In this document: piece after piece, positions 24,896-33,563 of the stretch
Layout of the letters: each line of letters begins with the position of its first letter
How positions within the stretch are numbered: position 1 is the stretch's first letter
NCBI GenBank assembly: GCA_937949725.1
Contig: CALECT010000047.1
Span: 1-56,462, forward strand
Source: an uncultured Pseudanabaenaceae cyanobacterium
GTDB taxonomy: Bacteria; Cyanobacteriota; Cyanobacteriia; PCC-9006; JAAUQQ01
DNA: 56,462 bases
Direction of reading: 5' to 3'
Notes under the pieces: model-generated
What the model was told of the DNA's origin: nothing
Databases searched by the model: none
The model's input: the letters and a program-made list of their open reading frames with translations, nothing else
Position numbers and translations under genes: made by a program

Positions 24896-26092
24896 ATGGG
24901 CACTTCATTTGTAACTACGAAGAATAAGGCCCCTGTCATCGGCTCTGTCACTCACTTTGTTGCTCCCGAAGTACAGCAACCTAAGGATGCCTATCTTCCA
25001 ACGGCTCGGACAACTGGCTGTCCCCAGAGCCCACCATTCTTGAGCATTATTGTCAATAATTACAATTATTCGAATTTTCTGCGCCAAGCTATCGATAGCT
25101 GTTTGGCTCAGTGTTATGAACATTTTGAAGTGATCGTGGTGGATGATGGGTCGGTGGATAATTCCCCGGAGATTATTCGCAGCTATGACGATCGCATCAT
25201 CCCAGTATTCAAGTCCAATGGTGGGCAAGCCTCTGCAATCAATGCCGGGTTTGCCGCTAGCCGAGGAGAAATCATCGTGCTGCTCGATGCCGATGATTAT
25301 CTCTTTGAAGATGCCCTGAGCATCATTGCAGCGGCTTGGCGGTCGGACAATTTGGATCCAGAGACCGTCCAAATGCAGTGCCGTCTGAACCTCGTAGATC
25401 CTGATGGGGAGCTAATCGATCTACATCCTGCCCCTGAAATTACCTTTGACCAGGGAGATGTGCGATCGCTCCTATGCCAGCGGGGCCGCTACAGCACCAC
25501 TGTGACTAGCGGAATTAATTTCCATCGCCGCGTACTGACTGAAATTCTGCCCATCCCCGAAGCCGATTTCCAGATTTCTGCCGATGGTTACTTGGTTACA
25601 GTTGCGCCTTTCTATGGAGCAGTAGGCTCAGTTGAGACTGCGATCGGAGCGCGCCGCAAACATCAGAACAATTTTTGGGCACCATTAGGCAAAGCGGTGT
25701 GCTTGTCCCATCTCCACAATTCGATTCGGCACGATTTCCTCCGCTACCAGTATTTGAGTCAGACCATCGGGGAAATTATTTCTCCAGAGCAACTCGGCCT
25801 GGGTGATCACCTTCACCTCATGTCTCGCTTGCCCTCTTGTCGCCTATCTCCCGAACAGCATCCCTGTCCGGGGGATCGACCGGGTCAGCTTGCTTGGCAA
25901 GGTGTTCGCTCTCTGTGGCATCTACGTTCCTACAATGTGCGGCGCAAGCTCATTCTCGGCTTTTGGTTCCTCTGGGTCGGTTTTGCTCCTCAAGCTTGGG
26001 CCCGTCCAGTGACGGCCTGGCTTCTGGTTAACGGTTCTCGTTCCCAGTCTATTGACCGTCTGTTCAAGATGCTGCGACGCATTACTCGATAG
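24896..26092 (+). CDS. Family 2 glycosyltransferase
   Basis: This is an inverting GT-A enzyme for EPS repeat-unit assembly, with 398 residues. After a 45-residue N-terminal extension comes LSIIVNNYNYSNFLRQAIDS, then HFEVIVVDDGSVDNS (nucleotide-binding aspartates), NGGQASAINAGFAASRGEIIVLLDADD (the metal-binding DxD at about residue 140), and a downstream domain with ISADGYLVTVAPFYG. The C-terminal part is longer than usual and includes a hydrophobic helix near FWFLWVGFAPQAW at about 350-365. That could anchor it to the membrane. It sits 169 bases after the Alg13-like gene in the same direction. Confidence 0.9.
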   Translation: MGTSFVTTKNKAPVIGSVTHFVAPEVQQPKDAYLPTARTTGCPQSPPFLSIIVNNYNYSNFLRQAIDSCLAQCYEHFEVIVVDDGSVDNSPEIIRSYDDRIIPVFKSNGGQASAINAGFAASRGEIIVLLDADDYLFEDALSIIAAAWRSDNLDPETVQMQCRLNLVDPDGELIDLHPAPEITFDQGDVRSLLCQRGRYSTTVTSGINFHRRVLTEILPIPEADFQISADGYLVTVAPFYGAVGSVETAIGARRKHQNNFWAPLGKAVCLSHLHNSIRHDFLRYQYLSQTIGEIISPEQLGLGDHLHLMSRLPSCRLSPEQHPCPGDRPGQLAWQGVRSLWHLRSYNVRRKLILGFWFLWVGFAPQAWARPVTAWLLVNGSRSQSIDRLFKMLRRITR

Positions 26093-26188
26093 CGATTGCT
26101 TCTCAAACTGCTGCATCCAGTCCCGGATTTACAGCTTGCGGAGCATCGTCTTACTTCGACGCTCATTTAATAGCACTTCTCCGCAGCT

Positions 26189-27259
26189 ATGGTTACTCAA
26201 GCAGCACCCAAGCCCAAGCCAATTTCAGCTCATCAAGTCGAAGATGCAGCCAATGCTCCCGAGCAGCTGTTTCTCGCCTGGGTGCGTTTCCAGCGGCGGG
26301 CGGTGACGATGCAGTCCTACTTTGACTACGATCTTCACCACATCAGCCTCAGCTTTAAGCAAAAGTTTCTGCGCCCTTTTGAATATGTGGTTAAAGCCTG
26401 GCAGAGTCTCTGGCTTATGCTGCGCAAACAGCCCGAGATTATCTGGGTGCAAATGCCACCGGCTCCCCTGCTGTATTTGGTTTTTGCCTATAAACTGCTG
26501 TTCAATTCCCAGGTCAAGCTGGTGGCAGATTGCCACAATGCAACCTTCCGCGCCCCCTGGATTAAGTTTCCTGCTGTTGTGGCCTTGCTTAACCGCTGTG
26601 ATGCCGTCATTGTTCATAATCATGCCGTTGCCTTGCAGGCTAGGGATCTGGGGATTTCTCCAACCCATACCCAGGTCTTGCTTGATCGGGTTCAGCCCCT
26701 GGGTGGCGGCGAGAGTTTTGCTGAAGTTGCCCAGCGCTTAGAACTGGAGACCCCATGGTTCCTGATTCCCTGCTCTTTTAACGCTGACGAGCCCATTGCC
26801 GAAATATTGGAGGCTGCTCGCCAAGCTCCAGATCTCACTTTTGTGCTTACAGGTAATCCTGCCCGAGCGAAGGGTCGCCATGAACTGAGTCAGGCCCCTG
26901 CCAATGTGAAATTTCCGGGCTTCCTCCCCGAGGGGCAGTTCAATGCTTTGGTTTACAACGCAACAGCAGTGGTGGGCTTGACCAAGCTGGATGGCATTCA
27001 GCTCAGCGTAGCTAATGAGGCTTTGGGGTGCGATCGCCCCATGGTCCTAGCCAATACCAGCTTGCTCCAGCAACTGTTTCCCAAGGGGGCTATTTATGTG
27101 GATCCCATGGATGCCCATGATTTAGTAGCGGGTTGTCGCCAGGCCCAAGCGGAAAGCGATCGCCTCACCGCTGAAGTTATTGCGCTCAAAGCCGAGCGGG
27201 CTGAGCAATGGTTTGCCTCTGCTGCTCCCATTCGCCAAGCCTTATTCACGAAGCCTTAG
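26189..27259 (+). CDS. Glycosyltransferase, GT-B fold
   Basis: This 356-residue protein lacks a strong signature but has the GT-B outline. The N-terminal half holds EIIWVQMPPAPLLYLVFAYKLL and VKLVADCHNATFRAPWIKF at about 85-130. Next comes the linker text DAVIVHNHAVALQARDLG. The C-terminal half holds LTFVLTGNPAR near 225 and GFLPEGQFNALVYNATAVVGLTKLDGIQLSVANEALGCDRPMV near 250-290, in which an acidic residue lies in the expected donor-sugar position. It has no membrane segment. The neighbouring genes place it in EPS assembly. It ends 203 bases before the first phosphatase-superfamily gene. Confidence 0.82.
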   Translation: MVTQAAPKPKPISAHQVEDAANAPEQLFLAWVRFQRRAVTMQSYFDYDLHHISLSFKQKFLRPFEYVVKAWQSLWLMLRKQPEIIWVQMPPAPLLYLVFAYKLLFNSQVKLVADCHNATFRAPWIKFPAVVALLNRCDAVIVHNHAVALQARDLGISPTHTQVLLDRVQPLGGGESFAEVAQRLELETPWFLIPCSFNADEPIAEILEAARQAPDLTFVLTGNPARAKGRHELSQAPANVKFPGFLPEGQFNALVYNATAVVGLTKLDGIQLSVANEALGCDRPMVLANTSLLQQLFPKGAIYVDPMDAHDLVAGCRQAQAESDRLTAEVIALKAERAEQWFASAAPIRQALFTKP

Positions 27260-27462
27260 CTGTGAATGCTGGAGACATCCATTGAGTATTGAGGAACAGG
27301 GCTTGGGTCTCCTGGTCTCCTCACCAGGCTGCCTTCTATTACCCATGAGCGACAGCCGTTTTCACTGTTGGCTCAGCTTGCTCTGACTGGAGTGGAGACT
27401 TCTCCTGACCCAAGTCTGCTGTGAAGGGCATCTACCAGAATCCCTTCATTCTGATCGTCACC

Positions 27463-29160
27463 ATGAAACGTCGTGTGCTTGCCCTAGGTCTCGATGCTGT
27501 TGACCACAAACTGATTGAACCCTGGATGGATCAGGGCCTACTACCCAATCTCAATTTCCTGCGCCAAAACGGGGCCTATGGTCATCTGCGAACCCAAATA
27601 GGACATCAGGGGCAGCATGAGAATTTTTCCAATACAGAGCCCCTTTGGGTCATGGCCATGACGGGCTGTCTACCCCATAAGACAGGCTTTTGGGACACGA
27701 TTGAGTATGACCCCAAACATTACAGCATCACGCTGGATTCAGTTTATGGGGGCTATGACTACAAAGAATATAAGCCGTTTTACGCCCTGGGCGATCTCAA
27801 TGCCACGATTTTTGATGTCCCGGTCACTCGCGTTATCGAAGGTGTGCGAGGGACTCAAATTACGGGCTGGGGCGGTCATCATCCCTTTTATCCCAGTGAA
27901 TCCAATCCTCCCGAAGCTCTGGAGATGATTCTGCAGAAATTTGGACCCAATCCCATTTATCGCAAGGACAATGGTAAATGGTGGAATAAGCAATATGTTG
28001 CTTGGGTTCAAAAGGCTTTGGCAGAGAGCTGTGTGACCCGCACCACCATTGGTAAGGCCCTAGTCAAGCGCCAAGACTGGGACCTTTGCTTAATGGGTTT
28101 GGGTGAAACTCATACGGCTGGTCATGACCTCTACGATCAAAGCCAGCCCGACCATCCTTTCCACGACTTCCGCAAGCCTAACGGTGCCGATCCACTGCTC
28201 AAGGCCTATCAGCAAGTCGATGAAGCTGTCGGCCAAATTCTGTCTGTTGCACCGCCTGATACCTACCTCGCCACTTACTCCCTCCACGGTATCGGTGCAA
28301 ATCACACTGATCTGCTCAGTCTTTTCTTCTTGGGTGAGGTCTTATATCGCTGGAATTTCCCTGGCCAAGTCGGCTTTACCGATGGTGACCTCAGTCAACC
28401 TGCTGCTGAGCCTATTCGTCAGCCCCGGCGAGGCGGCTGGAGTGATGAAATTTGGTGTCAGTTGGCGGATGATAATGGGCTCAAACGTTGGTGGCGCAGG
28501 CATTGCCCTACCTCTTTATGGCCCAGCGAGGACAACGGTTTAGTCTCTCCTATTGGCCTCAAGCGCCAGGAGCAATCCCAAAGCTGGATGCCGATTTTGG
28601 CCTATCGCCATCGCTGGCCGACCATGCGTGCCTTTGCCCTACCCGGCTTCGCTGATGGTCAAATTCGCATCAACCTCCGGGGGCGTGAAGCGAATGGTCA
28701 GGTTAACCCCGAAGACTACAGCGCGACCTGTGATGAGCTAATTGAAATGCTCCATGGACTGAAGGATAGTCGCAGCGGATTACCCCTGGTCAAGGCGGTG
28801 CAGCGCACCCGAGCCAGTGCTGATGATGAAAGCGATCGCCATCCCCATGCTGACCTAATGGTGATCTGGAACAACTGTCCTACGGATGTGATTGAAAGCC
28901 CTCAACTCGGTCGAATCGGTCCTGTCACCTACAACCGTCCGGGTGGCCACAGAGCAAGAGGTCACTTCATGGTGCAGGGTCCTGGTATCAAACCAGGTAG
29001 TCGCCTCCCCACGGGCCAAGCTGTGGATGTTGCTGCAACGCTGCTACATCTCCTCGGTGAGCCCCAACCGGAGCATTTTGATGGGCAAGCTTTACTCAGC
29101 CTTGACCCTAGCCAAAAGGAGCCTAGCCAAAAGCTTCAACTGTCTATCCCCGAGACCTAG
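27463..29160 (+). CDS. Alkaline-phosphatase-superfamily protein (type I phosphodiesterase/nucleotide pyrophosphatase-like), copy 1
   Basis: A large (566-residue) soluble-looking protein of the alkaline phosphatase superfamily, with no signal peptide or membrane segment. It begins MKRRVLALGLDAVDHKLIEPWM, in which GLDAVD gives the first metal-binding aspartate. The candidate nucleophile region is TEPLWVMAMTGCLPHKTGF near 63-82. The motif MGLGETHTAGHDLYD near 215-228 and the later YSLHGIGANHTDL near 268-280 stand where classical members have D..GH and SDHGM. RIGPVTYNRPGGHRARGHF and a final PTGQAVDVAATLLHLLG follow, typical of the C-terminal part of the superfamily. Its paralogue is at 36456-38126. 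The substrate is unknown. I chose the ATG at 27463; a GTG at 27421 would add 14 residues. Confidence 0.85.
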   Translation: MKRRVLALGLDAVDHKLIEPWMDQGLLPNLNFLRQNGAYGHLRTQIGHQGQHENFSNTEPLWVMAMTGCLPHKTGFWDTIEYDPKHYSITLDSVYGGYDYKEYKPFYALGDLNATIFDVPVTRVIEGVRGTQITGWGGHHPFYPSESNPPEALEMILQKFGPNPIYRKDNGKWWNKQYVAWVQKALAESCVTRTTIGKALVKRQDWDLCLMGLGETHTAGHDLYDQSQPDHPFHDFRKPNGADPLLKAYQQVDEAVGQILSVAPPDTYLATYSLHGIGANHTDLLSLFFLGEVLYRWNFPGQVGFTDGDLSQPAAEPIRQPRRGGWSDEIWCQLADDNGLKRWWRRHCPTSLWPSEDNGLVSPIGLKRQEQSQSWMPILAYRHRWPTMRAFALPGFADGQIRINLRGREANGQVNPEDYSATCDELIEMLHGLKDSRSGLPLVKAVQRTRASADDESDRHPHADLMVIWNNCPTDVIESPQLGRIGPVTYNRPGGHRARGHFMVQGPGIKPGSRLPTGQAVDVAATLLHLLGEPQPEHFDGQALLSLDPSQKEPSQKLQLSIPET

Positions 29161-29249
29161 GAGGGAAACCTAGGGCAACGGTCCCTATAGGAATCGTATT
29201 TATTTGAGTCATACTGCATCGCCATCGCCCCTCCCTGTCTGGGTTCGCT

Positions 29250-30572
29250 ATGACCTTGTTTCCTATTTTTACTCGTCTGGAAAAGGCCTTTACAGTTGCG
29301 GTTCTGATCCTGTATTCCGGAGGGCCTTTTACGGTCTTCCTCTCCGGTGGATATAGCCAGGGCGATCCTGGAGATGCCCCAGCTGATTACCCGATCATGA
29401 AGCTGGTGTTCATTTGCACCTACTGCATCTTTGCAGCCTTGCTAATTGGCCGTTGGCGACAGACCCTTGAAACCTTGCTGCGCGATCGCTTCACCCTGCT
29501 TTTCGTCGCCCTGGCCGCAGGTTCCTTTGCTTGGTCCGCTACCCCCGATGAAACCTTTGCTAAGAGCATTGCCTTCATTGGCACAACGCTATTTGGCATT
29601 TACCTCGCGGGACGCTACTCCCAAGAAACCCAGCTACGACTTCTGGCCTGGGCCTTTGGCGGTATTGTCTGCCTCAGCTTTTTCTATGCGATCGCTTTGC
29701 CTAAATACGGCATTATGGGCGGCACCCACACTGGTGACTGGCGCGGGATTTACACCCATAAAAACACCCTGGGCAAGTTGATGGTGCTGAGCGTGGCTGT
29801 GTTTTTGCTGCGCTCTCTCCAACCCAAACGACCTCGCTCCAGCGCCCGCTTTTGGTCCCTCGCTGGTCTGATGGGCTCCGTCATGCTTATTGGACTTTGC
29901 ACTTCTAAGGGGGCCATGATCAACGCGAGTGTCGTTATTGGGGCGATCGTCGTCTGCCTTGTCCTACGACGATTTTCCATCTCCTTCCTCTTGCCCTGCC
30001 TCATTAGCGGCTTTACCTTTGCCCTGGGCAGCGGCATCTGGATTTCCCAACATTTATCTGGCATTGCGAATCTACTCAACAAAGATGTAACCCTCACAGG
30101 CCGTACAGAAATCTGGGCTCTCACCTTAGAAAAACTCGTGGAGCGTCCTTGGTTTGGCTATGGCTACTACGGCTTCTGGCAAGGGCTCGATAGTGAATCT
30201 GGCGATATCTGGCGCATCTACGGCTGGGAAACCCCCAATGCCCACAACGGTTTCCTAGACATTGCCATCCAGTTAGGCTTCATTGGCCTGTCACTTTTCC
30301 TCGTGAGCCTCTTCTACCACGCAATTCTCAGCCTCATTCAATTGCGCCAAAGTCAATCCGTTAACCACATCTGGCCTTTGGCCTTCATGGTTTACATGAT
30401 CATGGGCAACCTACCGGAGAGTAGCCTCCTCGTGCCTAATGACCTGTTTTGGGTGTTCTATGTCGCCCTAAGTCTTCAGCCTTACCAGCTAACCCAAGGG
30501 CACCCCAGCCGCGTTCCACCACCTCACAGACAACAACCACAACAAAACCTATTGGAGGGCTATAGCTCATGA
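29250..30572 (+). CDS. O-antigen ligase/Wzy-type polymerase, copy 1
   Basis: This 440-residue polytopic protein has about ten to twelve hydrophobic segments. It has the family motif GDWRGIYTHKNTLGKLMVLS at about residues 158-180, in which W-R-G-x-x-x-x-K-N is the conserved O-antigen-ligase loop. A large periplasmic loop follows, ending TGRTEIWALTLEKLVERPWFGYGYYGFW and PHNGFLD-like text (ETPNAHNGFLDIAIQLG near 330). It is predicted to polymerise lipid-linked repeat units on the periplasmic side or ligate them. It lies 89 bases after the phosphatase-superfamily gene and overlaps the next gene by four bases. The other copy in this locus is at 38607-40082. Confidence 0.9.
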   Translation: MTLFPIFTRLEKAFTVAVLILYSGGPFTVFLSGGYSQGDPGDAPADYPIMKLVFICTYCIFAALLIGRWRQTLETLLRDRFTLLFVALAAGSFAWSATPDETFAKSIAFIGTTLFGIYLAGRYSQETQLRLLAWAFGGIVCLSFFYAIALPKYGIMGGTHTGDWRGIYTHKNTLGKLMVLSVAVFLLRSLQPKRPRSSARFWSLAGLMGSVMLIGLCTSKGAMINASVVIGAIVVCLVLRRFSISFLLPCLISGFTFALGSGIWISQHLSGIANLLNKDVTLTGRTEIWALTLEKLVERPWFGYGYYGFWQGLDSESGDIWRIYGWETPNAHNGFLDIAIQLGFIGLSLFLVSLFYHAILSLIQLRQSQSVNHIWPLAFMVYMIMGNLPESSLLVPNDLFWVFYVALSLQPYQLTQGHPSRVPPPHRQQPQQNLLEGYSS

Positions 30573-31855
30573 AGTCCCTCCTCACGAAGCTTAAGCAACT
30601 GCGCCACAACAGCACCGCCCAAGGAGCCCTCTGGGTTCTCGGGGCTCGCCTGCTGCGTACCTTTCTCCAATCCTCCTACTTCCTACTCGTGGCCCGTGCC
30701 TTAGGAGCCCAGCAATATGGAACGTTCATTGGCGTAACGGCACTGACAAAAGTCTTACTTCCTTTTGCCGCCTGGGGATCTGCCCAGGTACTCATCAAGC
30801 AAGTGGCGCGTGACAGAGGGCATTTCCCCCAAGCCTGGGGCAATGCGCTATACCTGGTCACCACTTTCTCCCTTTTAAGCTTTGCATTCCTCATTCCCGC
30901 AGGGGAAATCATCTTACCCAACGTGGCTCACCTGGGCCTCTGGGTCAGTATTGGCATCGCAGAGCTCTTCTTCTCCCGTGTGCTCGACGTTGCTCTCAAG
31001 GCATTCCTCGCCGTAGATCTGGTCCATAGAAATGCTCAGCTCCATGTCCTACTCAGCATCAATAGTGTTCTGGCAGCCCTCTGCCTAACCATTTTTATCC
31101 CCGAGCCCACAGCGTTGGTTTGGGGACAATTCTATCTCGTTAGTCGTATTGTGACTGCTGCCGTTGCCCTGCTGTTGGTCTCGCGCGATATCGGTCCGCC
31201 CCGCCTCGCCCTCAAGCAAATCCACCCTGAGATAACCCAGGGCTTCTATTTTGCGGTAGACCTGTCGGCCCAAAACTTCTCTGCCGATCTCGATAAGACC
31301 ATGTTGGCTCGCATGGCCACCCTTCAGGCCACCGGCATTTACGGTGCCGCCTATCGCATTATTGATGTGGCTATGGCTCCCGTCTTCTCCTTGATGACTG
31401 TGTCCTATGCCAAATTTTTCAAGCAAGGAGCTTCTGGCATCCGGGGCAGTCTTAGCGTTGCCAAAAAAATTGTGCCTCTCGCGGGAAGCTATGGCTTAAT
31501 TGCCACGGCCGGACTTTGGCTGGTTGCACCATTGGTTCCCTACATCTTGGGGCCAGAATATGAACCAGCGATCGCAGCTTTGCGCTGGCTCTCCCCTATT
31601 CTTTTCTTTAAATCCCTGCAATATTTCGCTGCTGACACCCTGACTGGCGCGGGCCTCCAGGGTCACCGTACGTTCCTGCAAGTCGTCATGGCGATTTTCA
31701 ACTGCCTTGGAAACGCCTGGTTAATCCCACTCTATTCTTGGAAAGGAGCAGCCTGGGCCAGCCTTGCAACGGATGGCTTACTGACCTTAAGCCTTTGGGT
31801 ATTAGTCGCTTTCTTTAATCACCGGGCCAATCATGTTAACCCGGCTAAAGTTTAG
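30569..31855 (+). CDS. Wzx-type flippase, copy 1
   Basis: This polysaccharide-unit flippase has 428 residues and about twelve to fourteen hydrophobic segments. Its N-terminus GALWVLGARLLRTFLQSSYFLLVARALGAQQYGTFIG is characteristic of the polysaccharide-transport family. It would move the undecaprenyl-linked repeat unit across the inner membrane. Translational coupling to the Wzy gene is shown by the ATGA overlap at 30569-30572 and a GGAGGG ribosome-binding sequence about ten bases upstream. It ends the plus-strand run and is followed by a terminator hairpin. Confidence 0.92.
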   Translation: MKSLLTKLKQLRHNSTAQGALWVLGARLLRTFLQSSYFLLVARALGAQQYGTFIGVTALTKVLLPFAAWGSAQVLIKQVARDRGHFPQAWGNALYLVTTFSLLSFAFLIPAGEIILPNVAHLGLWVSIGIAELFFSRVLDVALKAFLAVDLVHRNAQLHVLLSINSVLAALCLTIFIPEPTALVWGQFYLVSRIVTAAVALLLVSRDIGPPRLALKQIHPEITQGFYFAVDLSAQNFSADLDKTMLARMATLQATGIYGAAYRIIDVAMAPVFSLMTVSYAKFFKQGASGIRGSLSVAKKIVPLAGSYGLIATAGLWLVAPLVPYILGPEYEPAIAALRWLSPILFFKSLQYFAADTLTGAGLQGHRTFLQVVMAIFNCLGNAWLIPLYSWKGAAWASLATDGLLTLSLWVLVAFFNHRANHVNPAKV

Positions 31856-31956
31856 ACAATGCCAAGCTTGAGTCCCATAGATCCAATGCTTGGAGAACCG
31901 GAGATACGTCGAGGACTTCCAGAGATTGGTTCGCCCCGTAGCTTTAGAATGTGAGC

Positions 31957-32000
31957 CCAAAAGCCGCTGGTTGAACAAAGTTGCAACCAGCGGCTTTTGG
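31957..32000. terminator. Bidirectional terminator between the flippase and GT2 genes
   Basis: A 17-bp perfect stem, ccaaaagccgctggttg at 31957-31973 with its complement at 31984-32000, with a ten-base loop, ends the left EPS run and the facing minus-strand GT2 gene. Confidence 0.88.
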
Positions 32001-32124
32001 CAGTCGTGCCCTTCAACTTCGCTCTTGTAGGGTACTTAGCTCTGGAGACCTTGATTCATTGGAAGCCCCTAAGGCCTATTTCTATAGGCTAACCCGTTCT
32101 ACGGGCTAGCCAGCTCGGTACAAG

Positions 32125-33141
32125 CTAACTTGAAGAAGCCGTGCGCCGCATCCCGTAGAACGTTTTTACAATGCGGCGATAGCCCGCCTCTCCCAGGAGT
32201 TGCATCAAGTTAATTGCCAAACTAAGCCGCCAGTATTCTTTCTTTTTCCAAAGACTGGGGTCATATTCTATAGCCCGAGCTCGCATTTCCCGCGCGGCAG
32301 AGACCTCCTTCTTTTCACATTGCAGTGGCTTCCAAGCTAAATCTAAATACACATTGCCGTAGGCGCGCTTGCGTAAAGCTTCTAGGTTAGGAATCTTGGC
32401 TTCCTCAGCAGCCGAAAAAGCCTTATCCAGCACGATATTGAAACTGCGTTCCATCTGGCGCCAGTTCCGAGAAGCACTGTTTTCATGCTGACGGTAGCCC
32501 ACCAAGGGCTGCGGTACGGCTACAAAAGGATGATGCAAGGCTAGGCGTAGCCACATATCCCAATCCTCTACAGAGGAACCTAGATTCTGATCAAACAGAC
32601 CGAGAGAATCAAAATAGCAGCGTTTGACCACGGGGGTGCTGCCACAACCAACAAAATTTTCCAAGATGAGGTCTGACCAAACTTCACCTTCTGCTTGGCT
32701 TTTGAAAACTCGTCCGGTGGGGGTGCCTTGGGCATCGACGAGGGCAGACCAAGTGTAGGCTAGAGCGGCATTGGGCGATCGCAATAAGGCCGCCATTTGT
32801 AGCTCTAACTTTGTCGATTCCCAAAGGTCATCGGCATCCAAAAAAGCTACATAATCAGCATGCGACTCACGAATCCCGGTATTCCGAGCCCCTGCCAAGC
32901 CGCGATTTTCTTGGGACACGAGGCGAAAGCGAGGATCATCCTGAGACATAGCCCAAGTTCGAATATGGTCCGTACTACCATCATCAACGACGACCACTTC
33001 AAAATCCGTGAAGGTCTGATTCCACAGAGATTCTAGGGTCTCAGGTAAATAGACCATCGCGTTATAAGCCGGAATCACCACCGAGACGGCGGGCTTAGGA
33101 GCAACAGACTGGACCATGGGCTTAGAACTTTCTTCAGGCAT
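32125..33141 (-). CDS. Family 2 glycosyltransferase, copy a
   Basis: This is a 338-residue GT-A enzyme. VSVVIPAYNAMVYLPETLES is near 20-40, FEVVVVDDGSTDHI near 48-60, ENRGLAGARNTGI near 80-92, and the DxD motif is in YVAFLDADDLWE near 98-110. The acceptor domain has FVGCGSTPVVKRCYFDSLGLFDQNLGSSVEDWDMWLRL at about 165-200, typical of this subfamily, and GYRQHENSASRNW. A helical C-terminal domain follows. It is similar by eye to the protein at 35115-36101 along the whole length, so the two are paralogues. The start may be ATG 33141 or a Met eight codons later. Confidence 0.92.
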   Translation of the reverse strand: MPEESSKPMVQSVAPKPAVSVVIPAYNAMVYLPETLESLWNQTFTDFEVVVVDDGSTDHIRTWAMSQDDPRFRLVSQENRGLAGARNTGIRESHADYVAFLDADDLWESTKLELQMAALLRSPNAALAYTWSALVDAQGTPTGRVFKSQAEGEVWSDLILENFVGCGSTPVVKRCYFDSLGLFDQNLGSSVEDWDMWLRLALHHPFVAVPQPLVGYRQHENSASRNWRQMERSFNIVLDKAFSAAEEAKIPNLEALRKRAYGNVYLDLAWKPLQCEKKEVSAAREMRARAIEYDPSLWKKKEYWRLSLAINLMQLLGEAGYRRIVKTFYGMRRTASSS

Positions 33142-33563
33142 CGCGACAAATCATGACGTAAGCAGGACAACTAAGGTTGAAGCACACATCCCCTTGATGC
33201 TGTCTTGAAGTCTTAGCTTCCAGCAGCATCTCCTAGACTTTATTGTGCCCTAAGCGATACTCAGATGGGCGTGAGCTCACAGCATACATAGCATTCTCAT
33301 TCTTGTGGACAGGCCTCCCCTGCATCTTGCCGACAGCGAAACCTCAAATTTGGGAATCATAGAGAATGGATGCAGCTGGCAGGATGCAAACCAAATACAG
33401 ATACCTGCCCATGCGCCGACTTCATCATGAGAAATCCATGAATTAAGTGTCCATGAGCTAGTGTTAAACAGAGCTTTTTCTCTGGCTGTAACTAAAAAGT
33501 GCACCTACTAGATTTGATGCCGCCCCCCGCTTTGGCTTCTTGCGGACCTCTCGCTAGCTTTTC
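33142..33563. other. Central divergent promoter region of the EPS locus
   Basis: About 420 bases separate the minus-strand GT2 gene from the plus-strand second flippase gene. It contains no credible gene. It is close to the centre of the mirror arrangement of the locus. Confidence 0.45.
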
